DNA from: JAFGGG01 sp964638895
Lineage (GTDB): Bacteria; Spirochaetota; Spirochaetia; SZUA-6; RPPD01
Assembly: GCA_964638895.1 (NCBI GenBank)
Contig: CAZWYY010000002.1
Coordinates: forward strand, 36,788 to 100,787
DNA: 64,000 bases
Direction of reading: 5' to 3'
A program made the translations under genes and the position numbers. Below are positions 40,614 to 49,930 of this stretch, piece after piece (within the stretch, counting starts at the first letter, position 1; each line of letters starts with the position of its first letter). The notes beneath the pieces are model-generated. The model worked only from the letters and a program-made list of their open reading frames with translations. It did not search any database and was not told the DNA's origin.

Positions 40614-40642
40614 TTGACCTTTATACGCCTTTTAGGTATATT
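40614..40642 (+). promoter_or_regulatory. Promoter of tRNA-fMet
   Basis: TTGACC (40614-40619) and TATATT (40637-40642) at 17 bases, ending 18 bases before the tRNA. The gap to the preceding stop codon is only three bases, so the promoter abuts the oxidoreductase gene. Confidence 0.6.
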
Positions 40643-40660
40643 CAGTTTAACAATAAACGA

Positions 40661-40733
<73 letters not shown>

Positions 40734-40809
40734 ATATATAATTTAGGCGACCGGTTGTTTCACCCAATAACTGCTGTTTTAATTCATTTTGACAATATAT
40801 ACAGAATAA

Positions 40810-41082
40810 TCAATAAGGAGGGCACCTTCTCCCCGCTCCATCCCAAAAGCCCACTTCCTTATGAAACGGACTGCCGGCAGCCCATCCTAATCTTCGAGCA
40901 GCAAGATCGCTTTTAAATACATGCCCGATCGAGGAAATGATGAGCGGCGCGCCAACGCCGACCGGGAGGAAATACCGGAGTATTGTTTTGGATATAAACT
41001 GAATGGTCAGTGCGTCAACAGAAAAAATAACGGCAATCGCACCCGCTAACAACCCGAGAATATAGAAGATTGCAATAACCAT
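40810..41082 (-). pseudogene. Truncated membrane-protein remnant (DUF6790-like)
   Basis: Up to about residue 80 this 90-residue frame reads like the start of a DUF6790-type membrane protein: a first transmembrane helix (VIAIFYILGLLAGAIAVIFS), a second (LPVGVGAPLIISSIGHVF), and the tell-tale LGWAAGSPFHKEVGF. It then changes to an unrelated basic tail and stops, where intact relatives continue for 60 or more residues. No continuation is visible in other frames. The 394-base gap between the two tRNA-Met genes contains only this fragment, which suggests a decayed insertion. Alternatively it is a short active protein. Confidence 0.45.
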
Positions 41083-41127
41083 AGCGTCTACGTAATAATA
41101 TGCAGGGTTCGTTGCATTAATAAAAAA

Positions 41128-41200
41128 TAGCGGCGAAGGGACTTGAACCCCTGACCCAGCGGATATGAGCCGCTTGCTCTACCACCTGAGCTACGCCGCC
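41128..41200 (-). tRNA. Elongator tRNA-Met (CAT)
   Basis: Reading the minus strand, a 73-base cloverleaf: acceptor GGCGGCG/CGCCGCT, D arm with AGCTCAGGTGGTAGAGC, anticodon stem AGCGG-CTCATAT-CCGCT, T arm CAGGG-TTCAAGT-CCCTT. The acceptor stem and the TAGCTCAG start match the elongator tRNA-Met of Bacillus, so tRNA-Ile (lysidine) is less likely, though anticodon CAT alone cannot exclude it. CCA is not encoded. It lies about 400 bases from the initiator tRNA gene in inverted orientation. Confidence 0.92.
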
Positions 41201-41212
41201 ATTGAAAAAAGA

Positions 41213-41241
41213 AGATTACCAATAATCTATTAACATGTCAA
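41213..41241 (-). promoter_or_regulatory. Promoter of elongator tRNA-Met
   Basis: On the minus strand TTGACA (41241-41236) and TAATCT (41218-41213), 17 bases apart, ending 12 bases before the tRNA. Near-consensus. Confidence 0.65.
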
Positions 41242-41258
41242 CTTATATTTTTTGTTTC

Positions 41259-41287
41259 TTGCAATTAACCTATATTAAAGGTATAGT
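41259..41287 (+). promoter_or_regulatory. Promoter of the PDZ-containing histidine kinase gene
   Basis: TTGCAA (41259-41264) and TATAGT (41282-41287) at 17 bases, 35 bases before the ATG. It is divergent to the tRNA-Met promoter, with only 17 bases between the two -35 boxes. Confidence 0.55.
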
Positions 41288-41322
41288 TTATCAGATTACG
41301 TTAATTTTGTGAATTGTCGTGA

Positions 41323-43386
41323 ATGAAAAGATACTCTCTTATACTTAAACTTAAAATCCATGCAAAGTTTATTATGCTTCTGTGTTTTGCAGTGACGGCA
41401 ACTACGGTTTCCGCAATTTATTTTATACGCTATTTGGTAAAGCCAAGCACGGGTCTTGTTATGAACTATATGGAGGTTGTCTCCGATAAAGGGGCGGTTA
41501 TTTTTTCACCGCGCACTCCTTTTTCACCGGCTGTGGCGGCCGGTCTTATGCCCAATAGAGACGCGATCCTTGAAATAAACGACACACCGATTCACAGCAT
41601 AAGGGATGTTTTGGAGGTCAATTCACATATATGGAGCTTCAGACCCTTTCCGGTAGAGGTCATGAGGGACGGGGATCAAAAATTAAAGATATATATCACC
41701 CCGGAGCTTAATCTGCTTCGAGCCGATTGGCTGGTAACCCTTTTTTTCCTTTTTGTAATGGGCTTTATGGTCTATTATCTTATTCTAAATCATCGCCATG
41801 AAACATATAACGTGATTGCCACGGTTACGGCTCTCCTGTTTATGATTTTTATCTGCGCCCAGCCATTTTATTTTGAGAATGTATTTACACTGATCCTTAT
41901 TTACCTGGGTGAGACGGTTTCATGGCTTTTGGTGGTATTCTCTTTGTATTACCCCAAACCAAAATTTAATAAGCTGTTCCGCCGGGGTCTGCTTATCGGC
42001 ATCGCTCTGCTGTACGCGGTGTACATATTTCTCCGCACACGGGTGTTTATACAGTGGATTGACAATCGCGGCGATACCTTCTATAACCAAGTGATATTCT
42101 TGGGACAACTGCAGAATGTTTCCGATCTGGTGGCGTATGTAATGTTTCTGGGGTTTATTATTCACACATATGTGAAATCACCCTCCATAAACGTAAAAAA
42201 ACATATAGAATGGATCGCGGCCGGGGCGTTTATCTCAATTCCCACCTATGTGTTCTTTGATCAACTGCCGTATATTCTGGGTGAAACACCCGGACAAAGA
42301 ATGGGCATGGGAAGTTTTGCCAATATTTTCCTGGCTTTTTTGCCTTTATTCTATATTATAGGGCTTATAAAAGCACACAAACTCAACCTACAGGTGTTAA
42401 ACAGGCGTTCGGTAATTTCTTTGTTTTTGGCTTTGATGTTTCTTGCCTTTTTTGCCCTTATTTACCCATCTTTCAAAAACATCTTCGTGCAGAGCTACGG
42501 AATGTCCCAGGAGGTGGCGGGATTTATGGTGTCCCTGGCCTTGTTTGTTACACTATTTCTATTATATTCCTTTTTATTCTGGGTTATAGAAAGGTATTTC
42601 TTCAGGGTTCACAAAGATACCGGCACCATGCCGGAGATGAATCTTATTGAGATCGATGACCCTGTCAATCCCAAATCAGGCTTTTCATTTCAGAAAGAAA
42701 AGATCAATGAGCTGCGCGCCTTGTTTACGGGTATGTGGAACAGGGTTTCCGGAACCCTGAAATCATTAAACGGCTCGGTCTTGTCCCTGTCCCGGGACGT
42801 AAAAAAAATTACGGGTGATTTCAGATCCTCCGGAACGGAAGCGATTCTTGAAAAAGCCATCGGTAATGTACGTCACGGTTCAATGGCAATCAATGATTTT
42901 ATGAAAAAATTTGTTTTATTCACCGGGCAGGAAGCCGCCATCCCCATCAGTATAGACCTGGAGACAATTATTTCCAGTGCATGCGAACAGATCAAGGTGC
43001 GTATCCCGGATATCAATCTGAAGGTAACGGGTCAGGCACAGGTAAAACTTTTTTGTTACCCCGAGGAGATGATCCTCATTCTGCTTCTGTTGTTTGAGAA
43101 CGCGTTCGAAGCCCTTACCAATAAAAGCTCGGTAATCTCCATAGAAAGTATGCCCACGCCGCAGTTTGTCCGGATAAATATTACCGATAACGGAACCGGG
43201 ATCAGTGAAAAGATCATCGATAAAATATTTGATCCTTTTTTCACAACTAAAAAAGATCACGACGGCCTGGGCCTGTTCTTTTGCAAGCTGCTGGTGGAAA
43301 AAAATTGGGGCAGGATTGAAATCAGAAGCTTACTAAACAAGCACACTACGGTGAGCCTGTATTTGTCGCAGCAGCAGGGTGTGTGA
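41323..43386 (+). CDS. PDZ-like/multi-transmembrane histidine kinase-like protein
   Basis: 687 residues. A first transmembrane helix is followed by a PDZ-like domain (PFSPAVAAGLMPNRDAILEI with NDTPIHSIRDVLEVN), then about seven further transmembrane segments (about residues 130-430), and a cytoplasmic kinase part. The ATPase domain has the N box FENAFEALTN, the G1 box DNGTGISE and the G2 box HDGLGLFFCKLL. A normal phospho-acceptor H-E-x-x-N is not visible; the helix before the ATPase reads IGNVRHGSMAIND, where the His may serve. The PDZ start suggests a periplasmic or membrane ligand. The next gene starts at its stop codon. Confidence 0.78.
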   Translation: MKRYSLILKLKIHAKFIMLLCFAVTATTVSAIYFIRYLVKPSTGLVMNYMEVVSDKGAVIFSPRTPFSPAVAAGLMPNRDAILEINDTPIHSIRDVLEVNSHIWSFRPFPVEVMRDGDQKLKIYITPELNLLRADWLVTLFFLFVMGFMVYYLILNHRHETYNVIATVTALLFMIFICAQPFYFENVFTLILIYLGETVSWLLVVFSLYYPKPKFNKLFRRGLLIGIALLYAVYIFLRTRVFIQWIDNRGDTFYNQVIFLGQLQNVSDLVAYVMFLGFIIHTYVKSPSINVKKHIEWIAAGAFISIPTYVFFDQLPYILGETPGQRMGMGSFANIFLAFLPLFYIIGLIKAHKLNLQVLNRRSVISLFLALMFLAFFALIYPSFKNIFVQSYGMSQEVAGFMVSLALFVTLFLLYSFLFWVIERYFFRVHKDTGTMPEMNLIEIDDPVNPKSGFSFQKEKINELRALFTGMWNRVSGTLKSLNGSVLSLSRDVKKITGDFRSSGTEAILEKAIGNVRHGSMAINDFMKKFVLFTGQEAAIPISIDLETIISSACEQIKVRIPDINLKVTGQAQVKLFCYPEEMILILLLLFENAFEALTNKSSVISIESMPTPQFVRINITDNGTGISEKIIDKIFDPFFTTKKDHDGLGLFFCKLLVEKNWGRIEIRSLLNKHTTVSLYLSQQQGV

Positions 43387-44555
43387 TGGCGGTTCGAAAT
43401 ACAGCGGAAAAATCCGTAGTGGCAATAGTCAGGTGCGTATCATATACGCCATCCGAGGTATCCCGGGCAGTGGCGCGCGGTATGGAGTTGCTCGGAGGTG
43501 TAAAAGCGGTCTTCAGGGGCCAAAAGCGCCTGCTTTTAAAACCCAACATGCTGTTGGGCCTGACTCCCGACAGCGGCGCCACAACCCACCCGGCCGTGTT
43601 CTCCGCAGTGGCCGGGTTTTTGAAAGAACGCGGATTTAACCTTTCCTACGGGGACAGCCCCGGCTTCGGCGGCGTGGAGTCGGTGATCAGTAAATGCGGC
43701 ATAAAAGAACAGGCCGATCTGTTGAGGGTTCCCTTGGCCGAGTTTGAAAAGGGCAGGGAGGTAGGATTTAAAGAGGGCATACAGAACAAATTGTTCTATA
43801 TCGCCAATGGCGTACTGGAAATTCCGGCCGTGGTAAATCTTCCCAAAATGAAGACGCACAGCCTTACCGTTATGACGGGCGCAATAAAAAATATGTTCGG
43901 TGTGATCCCTGGCCTGCGCAAAGCGGCCTTTCATGCCAGGCTGGCCGATCCCAGGGCCTTTGCGCGGATGCTGATAGACCTGAACAGGTTCATTACCCCT
44001 GAGCTGAATATTATGGACGCGGTGGTCGGAATGGAGGGAAACGGTCCCACACATGGAGACCCCGTACATACGGGTCTCTTGCTTTTTTCAAGGGACGCGG
44101 CGGCCCTGGATGCCACGGCTTGCCGAATTATGGGTATAGAGCCCGAACGGCTGTATTTTCTGCAGCACGCCGGATCAAGCGGACTGGGAAACATCCGCAC
44201 ACAGGACATCGAGATCAAGGGGGTGGCCCTTGCGGAATGCGCGGGCAAAAAATACAAACTTTCCCTGTCACATAAGTGGCGGCAGGGCGCACCGTTGCTG
44301 CAGAAGTACGGGAAAAAGTTTCTTATCCCCAGGCCGGTGATCAATAACTACCTATGCACGCGGTGCGGCGTGTGCGTAAATATATGTCCGGTGAGTCCCA
44401 AAGCATTGAAAAATCATAACAGTTCGGTGCCTGTCTATGATTACGGACGTTGTATTCGCTGCTACTGCTGCCAGGAAATGTGCCCGGCCGGCGCCATAAA
44501 GGTAAAGGTTCCGGTATTGGGCGCCTTATATTTCGGTTTTGGAGGACGATCATAG
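43386..44555 (+). CDS. DUF362 protein with C-terminal two-cluster ferredoxin domain
   Basis: 389 residues. DUF362 is seen in LLLKPNMLLGLTPDSGATTH, GDSPGFGGVESVISK, VNLPKMKTHSLTVMTGAIKN, VVGMEGNGPTHGDPVHTGLL and DAAALDATACRIMGIEPERL. The C-terminus has two 4Fe-4S motifs, CTRCGVCVNICPVSP and CIRCYCCQEMCPAGAI. The reaction of DUF362-ferredoxin proteins is not known. The start is the ATG at 43386, overlapping the kinase stop (a GTG at 43383 is also in frame). The promoter of grpE follows after the stop. Confidence 0.88.
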   Translation: MAVRNTAEKSVVAIVRCVSYTPSEVSRAVARGMELLGGVKAVFRGQKRLLLKPNMLLGLTPDSGATTHPAVFSAVAGFLKERGFNLSYGDSPGFGGVESVISKCGIKEQADLLRVPLAEFEKGREVGFKEGIQNKLFYIANGVLEIPAVVNLPKMKTHSLTVMTGAIKNMFGVIPGLRKAAFHARLADPRAFARMLIDLNRFITPELNIMDAVVGMEGNGPTHGDPVHTGLLLFSRDAAALDATACRIMGIEPERLYFLQHAGSSGLGNIRTQDIEIKGVALAECAGKKYKLSLSHKWRQGAPLLQKYGKKFLIPRPVINNYLCTRCGVCVNICPVSPKALKNHNSSVPVYDYGRCIRCYCCQEMCPAGAIKVKVPVLGALYFGFGGRS

Positions 44556-44588
44556 AAAATAACGGGGAGTTTTATTTACGAAAAATGC

Positions 44589-44617
44589 TTGACTTGATAC
44601 AAAGCGCTTTATTATCT
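44589..44617 (+). promoter_or_regulatory. Promoter of grpE-dnaK-dnaJ
   Basis: TTGACT (44589-44594) and TTATCT (44612-44617) at 17 bases; the ATG is 55 bases downstream. No CIRCE element (TTAGCACTC-N9-GAGTGCTAA) is present in the 116-base intergenic region, so heat-shock control by HrcA is not evident. Confidence 0.55.
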
Positions 44618-44671
44618 TTATGACAAAGAAAATATACCGATTAAGTACTACCAGACGGGAAAAATAGAGCA

Positions 44672-45322
44672 ATGCAAAAAGAAAAGAAATTTGAGGAACA
44701 AAACGACGATACCGCAAAAACGCAGCCATTGACCGGACAGGCCGGAGAACCGAAAGCGGAAAACCGGGAAATAAAGCAAAAAGAAAATGCCTCATCCGCG
44801 GAATCCGCGGACAAGGGGAAAACCCCGGAGGAGGCCTACCGGGAGCTTGAGAAAGAACGGGATGAACTGAAAGACCTGTTGCTCCGCAAGCAGGCGGAGT
44901 TTGAAAATTTTCGCAAGCGCCTACAGCGTGAGAAAGAAGAGTCCATCAAATACGCCAATGCCATGCTGCTTTTGGATCTGACGAACATAATCGATGATTT
45001 TGAGCGGGCGATCCAGTCGGCCAAGAATTCCGATGATTTTACCTCGTTTCATTCCGGAGTAGAGCTGATAGAAAAACGGCTTACGCAGATGCTGGAGAAA
45101 AAATGGGGCTTAAAAAGATTCGATTCACAAGGTGACGCATTTGATCCGGATAAACATGAGGCCATTATGGCGGAAGAGTCGGAAAACGTGGATTCGCCCA
45201 CGGTTGTGGAGGATTTCCAACGGGGGTACCTGCTGAATGAACGGATACTTCGTCCGGCCAAGGTCAAGGTGGCCCAGCCCCAGGGTGTGGGGAATGGTAA
45301 TGATGAAGGTAATTCTACCTGA
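44672..45322 (+). CDS. grpE: Nucleotide exchange factor GrpE
   Basis: 216 residues. The N-terminal 65 are charged and disordered (AKTQPLTGQAGEPKAENREI). The coiled coil (PEEAYRELEKERDELKDLLL, QAEFENFRKRLQREKEESIK) and the beta domain (GDAFDPDKHEAIMAEES, then GYLLNERILRPAKVKVAQPQ) are typical GrpE. It releases ADP from DnaK. Position before dnaK and dnaJ in one operon is standard; hrcA is not adjacent. The ribosome binding site (GACGGG) is weak. Confidence 0.96.
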   Translation: MQKEKKFEEQNDDTAKTQPLTGQAGEPKAENREIKQKENASSAESADKGKTPEEAYRELEKERDELKDLLLRKQAEFENFRKRLQREKEESIKYANAMLLLDLTNIIDDFERAIQSAKNSDDFTSFHSGVELIEKRLTQMLEKKWGLKRFDSQGDAFDPDKHEAIMAEESENVDSPTVVEDFQRGYLLNERILRPAKVKVAQPQGVGNGNDEGNST

Positions 45323-45370
45323 ACAAATTTATTTAAATTTTATTTTTTTTAAGCATTAAAGGAGAAGAAT

Positions 45371-47311
45371 ATGGGGAAGATAATAGGAATTGATCTCGGC
45401 ACAACAAACTCCTGTGTCGCAGTAATGGAGGGGGGGGAGCCTGTTGTTATTCAAAACTCGGAAGGACAGAGAACCACTCCTTCTATTGTTGCTTTTACCG
45501 CAAAGGGAGAAAAACTGGTTGGGCAGGCGGCCAAAAACCAGATGATCACCAACCCGGAGAATACGATATACTCGATTAAAAGATTTATGGGAAGAAGGTT
45601 CGGCGAGGTCCCCGAAGAAATCAAAATGGTACCGTATAAGGTGATTGATTCGGGGAACGATGCGCGAATCGAAATAAACGGCAAGTTGAACTCACCGCCC
45701 GAGATCTCGGCGCTCATTCTGCAAAAAATGAAAAAAACCGCGGAGGACTATCTGGGTGAAACCGTCACCGACGCGGTTGTTACCGTACCGGCCTATTTTA
45801 ACGACGCGCAGCGCCAGGCCACAAAAGACGCGGGCAGAATTTCGGGCCTCAACGTCAAAAGGATCGTAAACGAGCCTACGGCGGCCGCACTCGCCTACGG
45901 ACTGGGCAAGGACGGTAAGGATGAAAAGATCGCGGTATATGACCTGGGCGGAGGAACTTTCGATATCTCCATTCTGGAGTTGGGAGACGGCGTATTCGAG
46001 GTAAAATCCACCAACGGCGACACACACCTGGGCGGCGACAATTTCGACCAGCGCATCATCGACTGGCTGGTTGAGAATTTCAAAAAGGATTACGGCATCG
46101 ACCTGTCCAAAGACCGGATGGCGCTGCAAAGACTGAAGGAGGCGGCGGAAAAGGCAAAGATCGAATTATCCGGTACACAGACCACGGATATCAACCTGCC
46201 CTTTATCACGGCCGATTCATCCGGGCCAAAGCACCTTCAGTACAATCTGACCCGCGCCAAATTCGAACAGATGATCGATGATCTCATTCAAAAAACCAAG
46301 AATCCCTGTATCCAGGCCTTAAAGGACGCGGGACTCCCGGCGCAGGATATAGATGAGGTGATTCTTGTGGGCGGCTCAACGCGTATTCCCGCGGTACAGA
46401 AGCTGGTAAAGGAACTTTTCCAGCGAGAACCCCATAAGGGCGTGAACCCGGACGAGGTGGTAGCCATGGGCGCGGCCATTCAGGGCGGTATTCTGGGCGG
46501 GGATGTAAAGGACGTGCTGCTGCTGGATGTAACGCCCCTTTCGCTGGGAATCGAGACCCTGGGCGGGGTGTTTACGCGTTTGATCGAGCGCAACACCACC
46601 ATCCCCACCAGAAAGAGTCAGATTTTTTCCACCGCCGCCGATAACCAAACCGCGGTTTCAATCCATGTGCTGCAGGGGGAGCGGGATATGGCCAGCCAGA
46701 ACCGTACGCTGGGTCGTTTTGATCTGGTGGGTATTCCACCGGCGCCGCGCGGTGTGCCGCAGATCGAGGTGACATTTGATATCGATGCCAACGGCATTGT
46801 GCACGTATCGGCCAAGGATTTGGGCACGGGCAAGGAGCAGAAGATTCGTATCGAATCCTCATCCGGATTGTCCGAGGATGAGATTAAAAAGATGGTAAAA
46901 GACGCGGAAATGCACGCGGAAGAAGACAAAAAAGAACGTGAGAAAGCAGAGACACTCAACGAAGCCGACAACCTGCTTTACACCACCGAAAAGTCATTGA
47001 AGGAGTTCGGAGAAAAGGTAAGCGCGGACGACAAGCAGAAAATACAGTCGGGCATGGAAGAACTGCGCGCCGCGTTAAAAGGCGGGGATCTTGCCGTAAT
47101 AAAGACCAAGATGGAAGCCCTGCGTCAGGCGTCGTATAAACTGGCGGAGGAAATCTATCGCCAGGCGGGCGCCGGTTCTACGGCCGGACAGGCGGCGGAT
47201 ACGCCGCAGGGTGAATCCGCAGGCGGCGAGGGGCAGGAATCATCCGGGACCAAGGGAACGGCGGAGGACGTGGATTACGAAGTCGTGGATGATGATGAGG
47301 ATAAAAAATAG
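45371..47311 (+). CDS. dnaK: Chaperone DnaK (Hsp70)
   Basis: 646 residues, full-length. The ATPase starts KIIGIDLGTTNSCVAVMEGG, includes VPAYFNDAQRQATKDAGRIS, VYDLGGGTFDISILELGDG and VILVGGSTRIPAVQKLVKEL. The substrate-binding domain starts at DVTPLSLGIETLGGVFTRLI. The C-terminus ends with a Glu/Asp-rich tail (EVVDDDEDKK). Strong AAAGGAGAAG ribosome binding site. Confidence 0.99.
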   Translation: MGKIIGIDLGTTNSCVAVMEGGEPVVIQNSEGQRTTPSIVAFTAKGEKLVGQAAKNQMITNPENTIYSIKRFMGRRFGEVPEEIKMVPYKVIDSGNDARIEINGKLNSPPEISALILQKMKKTAEDYLGETVTDAVVTVPAYFNDAQRQATKDAGRISGLNVKRIVNEPTAAALAYGLGKDGKDEKIAVYDLGGGTFDISILELGDGVFEVKSTNGDTHLGGDNFDQRIIDWLVENFKKDYGIDLSKDRMALQRLKEAAEKAKIELSGTQTTDINLPFITADSSGPKHLQYNLTRAKFEQMIDDLIQKTKNPCIQALKDAGLPAQDIDEVILVGGSTRIPAVQKLVKELFQREPHKGVNPDEVVAMGAAIQGGILGGDVKDVLLLDVTPLSLGIETLGGVFTRLIERNTTIPTRKSQIFSTAADNQTAVSIHVLQGERDMASQNRTLGRFDLVGIPPAPRGVPQIEVTFDIDANGIVHVSAKDLGTGKEQKIRIESSSGLSEDEIKKMVKDAEMHAEEDKKEREKAETLNEADNLLYTTEKSLKEFGEKVSADDKQKIQSGMEELRAALKGGDLAVIKTKMEALRQASYKLAEEIYRQAGAGSTAGQAADTPQGESAGGEGQESSGTKGTAEDVDYEVVDDDEDKK

Positions 47312-47356
47312 ATTTAAAAGTCCCTGTAGTTAAGCAAAGAAGAAAAGAGAACGATC

Positions 47357-48481
47357 TTGGCCAAACGTGATTATTACGAAGTATTGGGTGTTCCCCGCAA
47401 TGCATCCAAAGAAGATATAAAGAAAGCCTATCGCAAACTGGCTATCCAGTATCACCCGGACAGGAACCCCGGGAATAAGGATGCCGAAGAGAAATTCAAG
47501 GAGGCCACCGAAGCCTACGAGGTGCTGGCGGACGATAAAAAGCGCCAGACCTATGACCAGTTCGGCTTTGCCGGAGTGGAGGGTATGGGCGGAGGGGCCC
47601 ATGATTTCTCGTCCGTGTTCAGGGATTTTGAGGATATCTTCGGAGATTTTTCCGGTATTTTCGATTCGTTCTTCGGCGGCGGCACCCGGCGCCGAAGGCA
47701 GGCGCGCAGTAACAGCATGCGCGGCGCGGACCTGCGCTATGACCTGGAGATCGACTTCCAGGACGCGGTGTTCGGTACGTCAAAGGAAATATCCTACCAG
47801 AGAAACGATACCTGTTCCTCCTGTGACGGTTCGGGAGCGGAGTCCGGGTCAGGCAAAACCATGTGTCCTACCTGCGGCGGGTCGGGCCAGGTGCGCCGCA
47901 GTTCGGGTTTTTTTTCCATCGCCAGTACGTGTCCGTCGTGCCGGGGAGAAGGGTATATCATCAAAAACCCCTGTAAGGAGTGCAATGGGAGCGGTGTTGT
48001 CAAAAGGAAGCGCGTCATTAAGGTCACCATCCCGGCCGGAATTGAAAACGGCAGACGAATTCATATTCCCCATCAGGGTGACGGGGGATTAAACGGCGGC
48101 CCTCCCGGCGATCTGTATGTGTATATACACATCAGAGCCCATGAATATTTTAAGCGCGACGGCAACGATATTTATTGTGTTATTCCGGTGTCCATTACCC
48201 AGGCCTCCTTGGGAAGTGAAATCCTGGTTCCCACCATAGACAAAAAAAAAGTCAGGGTAAAAATACCGCCGGGGACCCAGACCGGGAAGGTTCTGCGGCT
48301 TAAAAATGAGGGTGTTCCTTATATCAATAATTCCCACAGACGCGGTGATATGTATATAGAGATACTCGTGGAAATACCGGAACGTCTGAGCGCCAGGGCC
48401 AAGACACTGTTGAAGGAACTTTCGGACATAATGGGCGAGGAGACCAACCCTTCACCCAAAAAGATATCAGATTTGCTTTGA
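47357..48481 (+). CDS. dnaJ: Chaperone DnaJ (Hsp40)
   Basis: 374 residues. The J domain has RDYYEVLGVPRNASKEDIKK and the HPD tripeptide in IQYHPDRNPG. A Gly/Phe-rich region follows, with four zinc-binding C-x-x-C-x-G-x-G repeats: CSSCDGSG, CPTCGGSG, CPSCRGEG and CKECNGSG. It stimulates DnaK ATPase. The start codon is TTG (47357); no ATG is suitable, and the following residues AKRDYYEVL are the normal beginning. Forty-five bases separate it from dnaK. Confidence 0.98.
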   Translation: MAKRDYYEVLGVPRNASKEDIKKAYRKLAIQYHPDRNPGNKDAEEKFKEATEAYEVLADDKKRQTYDQFGFAGVEGMGGGAHDFSSVFRDFEDIFGDFSGIFDSFFGGGTRRRRQARSNSMRGADLRYDLEIDFQDAVFGTSKEISYQRNDTCSSCDGSGAESGSGKTMCPTCGGSGQVRRSSGFFSIASTCPSCRGEGYIIKNPCKECNGSGVVKRKRVIKVTIPAGIENGRRIHIPHQGDGGLNGGPPGDLYVYIHIRAHEYFKRDGNDIYCVIPVSITQASLGSEILVPTIDKKKVRVKIPPGTQTGKVLRLKNEGVPYINNSHRRGDMYIEILVEIPERLSARAKTLLKELSDIMGEETNPSPKKISDLL

Positions 48482-48490
48482 CGCTTTTTA

Positions 48491-49852
48491 ATGGAGTACA
48501 CTCTTGTTTACATCAGAATATGCGCAATCACGCTTTTAAGTTTACAGCTGGCGTTATTGGCGTTACGCTTCTTTACCTGTTATAACAAAAAAGAACTTTC
48601 GGCCTTCTCGCTCGTCCTGGCTTACCTTGGTTTTAAGATAATCTTTCCCGATATCGCCTATCTGAATGAGATTTCAACATTTTTGGTTATCTGGGCGTTG
48701 GGCGGCTATTTGGGTATTCTGCTTGAGGACAAGAAAAGAGACCTGTGGAATGTGGCCGTATTCAGTATAATCGGGGTATACGCGCTGCTTATTATTTTGG
48801 GCTTAAAACAGGATACCTTGTTCGCATATTTCTATCTGTTTACGGCAGGCATTCTTTTTATCTACCCCGCGAGTCTGTTCATCAAGTATTATAAAAGCAC
48901 ACGGAACGGACTTATTCTCTATTTCTGCACCACCGCTCTCGGCATACTAGTTGCCGGCGGGTACGAGTACCTGGCATCGGTTTATGCCCTGCCGATATTC
49001 GATATTTCCATTTGGTTTTTTATTCTTATTTTTCTGGGTACGGGATACCTGCTTTCTCAACAGGGATATCTCCTCAGTACCGAGTTCAACAGTCTCTACT
49101 CACGCTTAAACCTTCAGGAAAGAAAACTGCGCCAGCTTTCATCAAAACTCATATACACGGAACAGACGCTTGTGGTGAAAGATCGTTTTATTTCCCTGGG
49201 CCTTCTGGCGGCGGGAATTATTCATGAGTTTAAAAATATCCTCGGTTTAATTCTTAGTTGCGCCCAGTATGGCCGGGCAAAAAAGGATCTCGATCATATG
49301 CAGCAGAGTCTTACACTAGTAGAAGAGAATACAAAACACGGTCTGGAATCGGTTATCGGCCTTCTGGAAAAAATAAAAGACAGGGATACACTCATGCCCG
49401 AATCGTTCTCTATGAATGTGTTTTGCCAGCAGGTAATGAAGGTTGTAAGGGCCAACTATCGCGGCGCGGGCATACATGTGGGCTACACGGTACACAGGGA
49501 TTTCAGCCCGGCCACGCGTAAGGCGGATCTTGAACAGGCCATGCTGAATATAATCCGTAATGCCGCGCAGGCCCTGGAGGCCCGTACGGCGCAGCATGAA
49601 AAAATAATCAATGTGGAGGTAGGAACCGAGCACACAAAGGGTACGCTTTCCATTTCAGACAATGCCGGGGGGCTGCCGCAGGAAATAGCCTGTAATATCT
49701 TTGAACCGCATTTCCGGTCGGGAGGATCTACGGGTATCGGGCTGTATCTTACCCGTATGCTGGTCGAACAGAGCGGTATTCAACTGGTATACGCGCCTTT
49801 AAAAACCGGAAGCAGGTTTACATTCATATTTCCGGATATTCGGACCACTTGA
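48491..49852 (+). CDS. Membrane sensor histidine kinase
   Basis: 453 residues. About seven hydrophobic segments occupy residues 1-190 with no large extracytoplasmic loop. The phospho-acceptor helix is AAGIIHEFKNILGLILSCAQ (H-E-x-x-N), and the ATPase has the N box LNIIRNAAQALEA, the G1 box SDNAGGLPQEI and the G2 box GSTGIGLYLTRMLVEQ. No response regulator lies beside it. No good ribosome binding site is seen before the ATG, which lies only nine bases after dnaJ. Confidence 0.86.
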   Translation: MEYTLVYIRICAITLLSLQLALLALRFFTCYNKKELSAFSLVLAYLGFKIIFPDIAYLNEISTFLVIWALGGYLGILLEDKKRDLWNVAVFSIIGVYALLIILGLKQDTLFAYFYLFTAGILFIYPASLFIKYYKSTRNGLILYFCTTALGILVAGGYEYLASVYALPIFDISIWFFILIFLGTGYLLSQQGYLLSTEFNSLYSRLNLQERKLRQLSSKLIYTEQTLVVKDRFISLGLLAAGIIHEFKNILGLILSCAQYGRAKKDLDHMQQSLTLVEENTKHGLESVIGLLEKIKDRDTLMPESFSMNVFCQQVMKVVRANYRGAGIHVGYTVHRDFSPATRKADLEQAMLNIIRNAAQALEARTAQHEKIINVEVGTEHTKGTLSISDNAGGLPQEIACNIFEPHFRSGGSTGIGLYLTRMLVEQSGIQLVYAPLKTGSRFTFIFPDIRTT

Positions 49853-49930
49853 AAGATAAAATTAATAATTGCCGAGATAAAGTGCTTGCATTTTTATTGA
49901 TTGTAGCGGAAAATATTAATGATTGACGGC

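Noticed and set aside
44556..44671. Search for a CIRCE (HrcA) element before grpE.
   Set aside because: No TTAGCACTC or GAGTGCTAA arms are present; only an ordinary sigma70-like promoter.
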